From Ascidia mentula (Eukaryota; Chordata; Ascidiacea; Phlebobranchia; Ascidiidae): a stretch of DNA of 64,000 nt. Below the pieces are notes generated by a model that did no database searches, was not told the DNA's origin, and saw only the letters and a program-made list of their open reading frames with translations. The translations under genes and the position numbers were made by a program. This document shows positions 59,776 through 64,000 of the stretch, in pieces; position 1 is the stretch's first letter; each line of letters begins with the position of its first letter. The DNA lies in the NCBI GenBank assembly GCA_947561715.1, contig OX387199.1:17923001-17987000 (forward strand), given 5' to 3'.

Positions 59776-61415
59776 CAACATTTCATTAGTTTTTACCATA
59801 CATCATATCGTAATTGCGGAAGTCAATTATTCACAACGATTTCTGTTGTGAACATGCAACATGCCATTTAACAAATATAAGGGCGTTGCAAACACACAAT
59901 TTTGCAAGTTTATTTCATCTGTTGACGCGAACGTTCTAAGTATTACAGTTTGCTATAAAAAATTACATTACAAACTAAATACATGTTTTTTATAAAATTT
60001 ACAAAGTTTAATTGTGTTGATGGTCTCGCTTGTGGCACTGCATGGCTTTTATTGCACTGCAACGATCTTATAATAACCATTCTGAATTATAAAGTAAATC
60101 TTTTTTACCATGTGAACGGCTAAATGCTAGTTCGTGTGGCAGCGTAAATTGTTTCCTCTTCTTTTGACTGCCTGTGTTGCAGCCGGCCATACTAGTCTGA
60201 CTATTATCGCTTGACAAGTGCACGGTTTGCCTGCCTCGGTCCACCGCAGAGACCGGGGTTGGGCATTCTATTGTATACTATATCAGTTGCCATGTAAACT
60301 ACTTATGTGAAAAGGATTGTTGTTATTGCGTGTCTTCATATTGGCACTTGGTAAGAATACAATTGTACATGCAAAGAATACAATTGTACATGCAAAGATT
60401 GAATAATTCGAAACCCGACAAAAGTTGATTGCCAAGTTCTAGCCTTAAGGCTCTTGCCTTTTAAACCCTAAACTCCAAAGTGAGGTTCACCTAGGAACTC
60501 TATGCCTAAACTAGACGTTACTTATTGCGGCATACGTTGCACAACCTACTTCAAGGTAATAAATGTATTATCTGATTTTACAGATTATTACAACAGAAGC
60601 AAATCAACTGTTCTCAAAAGTAAACCTGTCCAGATTATGCTGCCCTTGTAGGTAGCATATCTCATTAATATGCTTCAAAACGAGAAAAGTTTAATCAGCT
60701 ACACAGTAAATGTTACGCAGTTAAATAGTATGCCATTAACCAAGTGCTTTCATTTTTCCGAAGCAAAATTCAGGTGTACTGTACTGTTAGACATTTGCAA
60801 CCAATACGCTTTCTCTTGTAACGATAAAAAACTTAGCGTACCATGGCTTACACGGCAAGACTGCCGTTGGTTAACGCAGTTAAGGTCTAATGGTTTGGAA
60901 ATTTACTAGCTTGAAAGTGTTTCCCAGTCCCATTGGGGATGTTTGATCAGGTTTTGAGTTCATGATATGAAAAAGTGATTGTTTTTAAACTTTGGATGCG
61001 GCCCATGCGCTTGGCGCTTTTCTTTTTAGTGTCGGGGTTCTACAGCGCACCTGTAATGCATCAGTGCAGTTTCCTGTTTGCCAATCAAGCTGGTAATATT
61101 TTTCATTTAGCTTTAATTGACGTACTGCTTTCCTAATAACTCTTTTGATGTGTTTAAGACATAAGCCGTTTTAACGTGTTAAGTAAAAAAATAACAAGTG
61201 TCTTATAGTTGCTAGCCCAGCTTCTGCACTTCTGCTATTGTAAACAGCACGAAAATGTACATGCTATTTTATTGTGAGTTTGGGTTACGACAAGTTATTG
61301 AATATATGTTTGTCGATTTGTAAAATCACGATGTCGACTTCATTACCTAAAACACAATCGTTTCGTGTAACAGTGGCAAGTTGTTTTCCATTAAAACTTA
61401 CATGAGAAGGCATTG

Positions 61416-62391
61416 TTAGTATCCTAAACTGGCGAGGTAAGTTCTTGCTTTTCCAGATATCACCGCCAAGTCATCCCCTTTAACGCCAGTCTTTCCAACA
61501 ACCAGAAAACCTTGGACAAGACACAAAATGATGTCAATCTTTTTAAAACAAACGAAAATATAACCAAGTTGATTTGCAATACAGGCGCAGACAACAGGAA
61601 TAGGTCGAAAGAGAGATGGCTCCTCCGTACTAAGATTAAGTTTCTTAATTTATTTATTTTTTGTCCTGCCTGGAATAACTTTGTTAAAATAACTTGCTAT
61701 AATTCCAAAAGTGCAACACTGAAACACAGATCTTTGGCATATTGGCCATGTACTATCTGTCACGTATTTACAAGGTTGGTGCCCCAAAACGTGTAGGCAT
61801 GAAACATTGTTCAAATTTCTAGGTAACATGCAATTTTCAAAACAATAAAGTGGGAAATTTTCTGCGTTAAACCTGCAGTATAAACCCTGTGTTAAGTTTG
61901 TTTATTTCTATGTAAGACATTTTAAACCAGACAACCATTTGGCTCCCACGAACACTTCGGGTTAGGTATGCCAATAGTGGGGCCACTATACCTAGATTGT
62001 TTTTGGTCGTCACCGCAACAGAAACTTGAGCTTTTCTGTATATACCCGTGTGATCAGAAACTTCTAGAAGAAAGAAATATTTTTGATTGAGGCAGGTAAA
62101 CGTAGATGGCTTCTCATTAAAAAAGTTGGCGTTGTTGAGTTCCTGAAAAAATTACGTGTATTAGCACCAATATGTATTTGATATGCAAAGTTTCTATTTT
62201 ACCTGTGATGAACATGTTACAGCATCTGATGGTGTCTTGCCCCAAATGGTCCCGCCATTTTGAAACAAGGCACAAGACTGTATTTTATCTTTGTACGGGT
62301 TGCAAATGTAATCTACATGAGCATCCCATCCACCTCCATGACAGTAGTAAATGCAACAAACCAACAAGAACAAGACTGCACTCTTCAACAT
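61416..62391 (-). CDS. Small secreted protein, array copy B (144 aa)
   Basis: Exons 62391-62203, 62142-61992, 61510-61416, the same lengths as copy A. The signal peptide and exon 1 protein are identical to copy A; exons 2 and 3 differ by a few replacements (for example PGVKEED against TGVKGDD) and the stop is TAA rather than TAG. All cysteines of copy A are retained. The 145-base spacing from the membrane-gene stop (62536) is also the same. No family recognised. Confidence 0.65.
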
Positions 62392-62535
62392 TGTAAATAA
62401 GATCAGATTTTAAAGAACAATCTAAATGATTGAGTACTGATGAATATAAATGCACAATGTTTAATTATTGTGTGTAACATATGACCAAACAACTATTTCG
62501 GTGCAAAAATCGAATAGTCTGCTAGAAGAATGCTC

Positions 62536-62996
62536 TTAGAAACTTCGCTGTTCGCTGTTCTTGGCAACTGGTTGCTCCACTCTATACGCACGACCCTTTA
62601 AACCACCAAACTTTTTTCTCCTTCTTCTTCGGCCATGATAGAAGATAACAACAGTGATAAAACAATTCACGTACATCAACGAAACTTGTAAAATCCGTTG
62701 AAGTGTTTTGTTAATGAAAAGAAACTTAGGTGAAAACGGTTCAATTTTCGATTTGACAGAAAGTTGCACAAAATCTCTTTGCAATCATTTGTAATCTGTT
62801 TTTTTTTTACCAGGTTGGTACTGTAGCAACAAACATGTTTTCCTGGCTTAGTTCTGCTGACCACAACGCATGTTTCCTGAAACTCACCACTGGAACACCA
62901 GACGGAAAGGAAACAGGCGGAGTTAAGCTTTCCTGCGGAGCACAAGCAAGCTTTCCCTGCTGGACAACTTCCCCAACCTGATATTATTCTCGTCAT
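62536..62996 (-). CDS. Possible Cys-rich single-pass membrane protein, array copy B (124 aa)
   Basis: Exons 62996-62811 and 62724-62536, joined in phase 0 through GTAAAA...CACCTAAG. The Cys-rich segment of about 50 residues (CPAGKACLCSAGKLNSAC, WCSSGEF, TCVVVSR, GKHVCCYS) is followed by a hydrophobic stretch (MYVNCFITVVIFY), an Arg/Lys block (GRRRRRKK) and a polar tail, as in a type I membrane protein. The ATG at 62996 gives no signal peptide. An acceptor-like ATATCAG just after it (rest of exon from about 62979) suggests a missing upstream exon with the leader. Alternative: both frames are chance, given the frame break in copy A. Confidence 0.42.
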
Positions 62997-63837
62997 CGAG
63001 CTGCTTGTATGCACGTTCTTTTAGTAGTTAATTCGCTGCAATTCGTTCACCTGTTGAAGTGTAGTTAAACGCGCTTGAAACTAATTAAAATTTACGCCGC
63101 CTGACTTTGCCAACGTATGTTTCAATTAATAAACAAGTCTGCCACGGATTCAAGAACGAACGCAAGCAGATTTAGCTTTGGTCTCAGCAGCCGAATCACA
63201 CATGGGAATGGAAAATATCTCAGATGCGTTTCATGAAACAGAAATCACTCCCTGAATCAAGATTAATTCAAAGTCTCGACCAGCATATCATCGTCTAATC
63301 AAATTAACTCGCAATATAACATTCCCTGGACAGTCGAGCGCCTCTCTTGCAATTACACTCAGTTCATTTGTCCATCTGAAGTGAACACCACAAGTCACTA
63401 CGTAACAGTTAATAACATTTATTACTTGAAACTATGTATTGAAGAGTCCTTTGTGGCGTCAAATCTGCGTTAAGTCAAAACAGTGAATTTAATTAAGAAA
63501 TACACGTTTATTTGATAAATTTGTTTCAAGATAACATAGCGGACGATTTTCGTTCGTAGAAAGGCAAATAAACTCTTGGTTTTGACAACTTGGTATGAAA
63601 AGTTTTATTTGCTACACCCATGCGTCAGCACAGCAATAAACCATGACGTTGCATGGGATTTTGCCACGTGTGTGTGAGTTGGGTTTGATGTTTCAAAATG
63701 TGCTTACCATCAACACTACATGATAACCATCAGCAACCATGTGCTGAGTCTTGTGAAAGTATTTTTAGTTTTACTTGTTATTGCATAATACAAAAGCCTT
63801 AACATGGGCAAAAAAAGCCAAAATATTGGAGAGCTGC

Positions 63838-63957
63838 GGACAGGTTGTGCACACTGTTTCGACCTGAAAGGTATCATCAGTGCAGATGTTGACAATGGCA
63901 CTGTGTTATAGCTTTTACACTAGCGGGCACACTAATTTCCACTTTGTGGTACCTTTT
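63838..63957 (-). repeat. Repeat, inverted relative to 52826-52925
   Basis: Reverse complement contains GGTACCACAAAGTGGAAATT and AGTGTGCCCGCTAGTGTAAA, then CAGGTCGAAACAGTGTGCAC. It includes about 25 bases absent from the 52.8-kb copy. Confidence 0.7.
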
Positions 63958-64000
63958 GGTCAACGTCGATCCGTTGGGTACCCTATATGCTTGGTAACCC

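Larger units (their letters stand above)
59776..63687. repeat. Segmental duplication, unit B
   Basis: Counterpart of 55458-59383. Differences include a short insertion near 60370 and a few small deletions (for example near 59970 and 63150). It ends inside GAGTTGGGTT; beyond this the two units are unrelated. Confidence 0.92.

Noticed and set aside
60670..60909. Plus-strand 79-codon frame with ATG in unit B
   Set aside because: The sister copy in unit A (from 56385) carries an early stop, and no splice or poly(A) features support it.

Overview
The window reads as a compact, AT-rich animal genome, most likely from a tunicate (ascidian, Ciona-like). The grounds are GT-AG introns of about 50 to several hundred bases in almost every gene, a chordate-type gene set (a nine-exon CYP2-like P450, WSCD sulfotransferase, NACHT-LRR receptors), and many short foldback and hAT-like elements in introns. 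The species call is inference. All gene models below were spliced by eye, checking reading phase at every junction. No RNA genes or CRISPR arrays were seen.

Layout. 1-2.9 kb: no gene. 2.9-3.4 kb (+): an unrecognised two-exon gene with a poly(A) signal. 4.1-7.4 kb (-): a complete cytochrome P450. 7.5-8.3 kb (+): a tentative five-exon small gene that stops 17 bases before the start of NUP160 (8.35-22.08 kb, +, 32 exons, 1382 aa), an operon-like arrangement. 23.3-26.2 kb and 32.6-36.1 kb (-): two tandem NLR paralogues. The second has an intact nucleotide-binding P-loop; the first has lost it while keeping its length and Walker B strand. They are separated by repeats. 37.8-44.4 kb (+): a complete 859-aa receptor with many LDL-receptor class A modules joined directly to a relaxin-receptor-like seven-helix domain. 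46.0-51.1 kb (-): a WSCD-type sialate/carbohydrate sulfotransferase with two WSC domains and a plausible internal alternative first exon.

53-64 kb (-): an array of three copies of a small unit. Two copies (about 55.46-59.38 and 59.78-63.69 kb) are recent, nearly identical 4-kb duplicates; the third (53.27-54.9 kb) is older. Each unit encodes a small secreted protein of 132-144 aa in three exons. Just upstream on the same strand is a possible Cys-rich single-pass membrane protein, which is intact in one copy, frame-disrupted in another and a relic in the third. I recognise neither family. This is the best candidate here for something undescribed.

The genes do not form one pathway. NUP160 is housekeeping (nuclear pore), P450 is oxidative metabolism, and the NLR pair, LDLa receptor, WSC sulfotransferase and secreted array are the sort of sensing or surface genes that diversify by local duplication.
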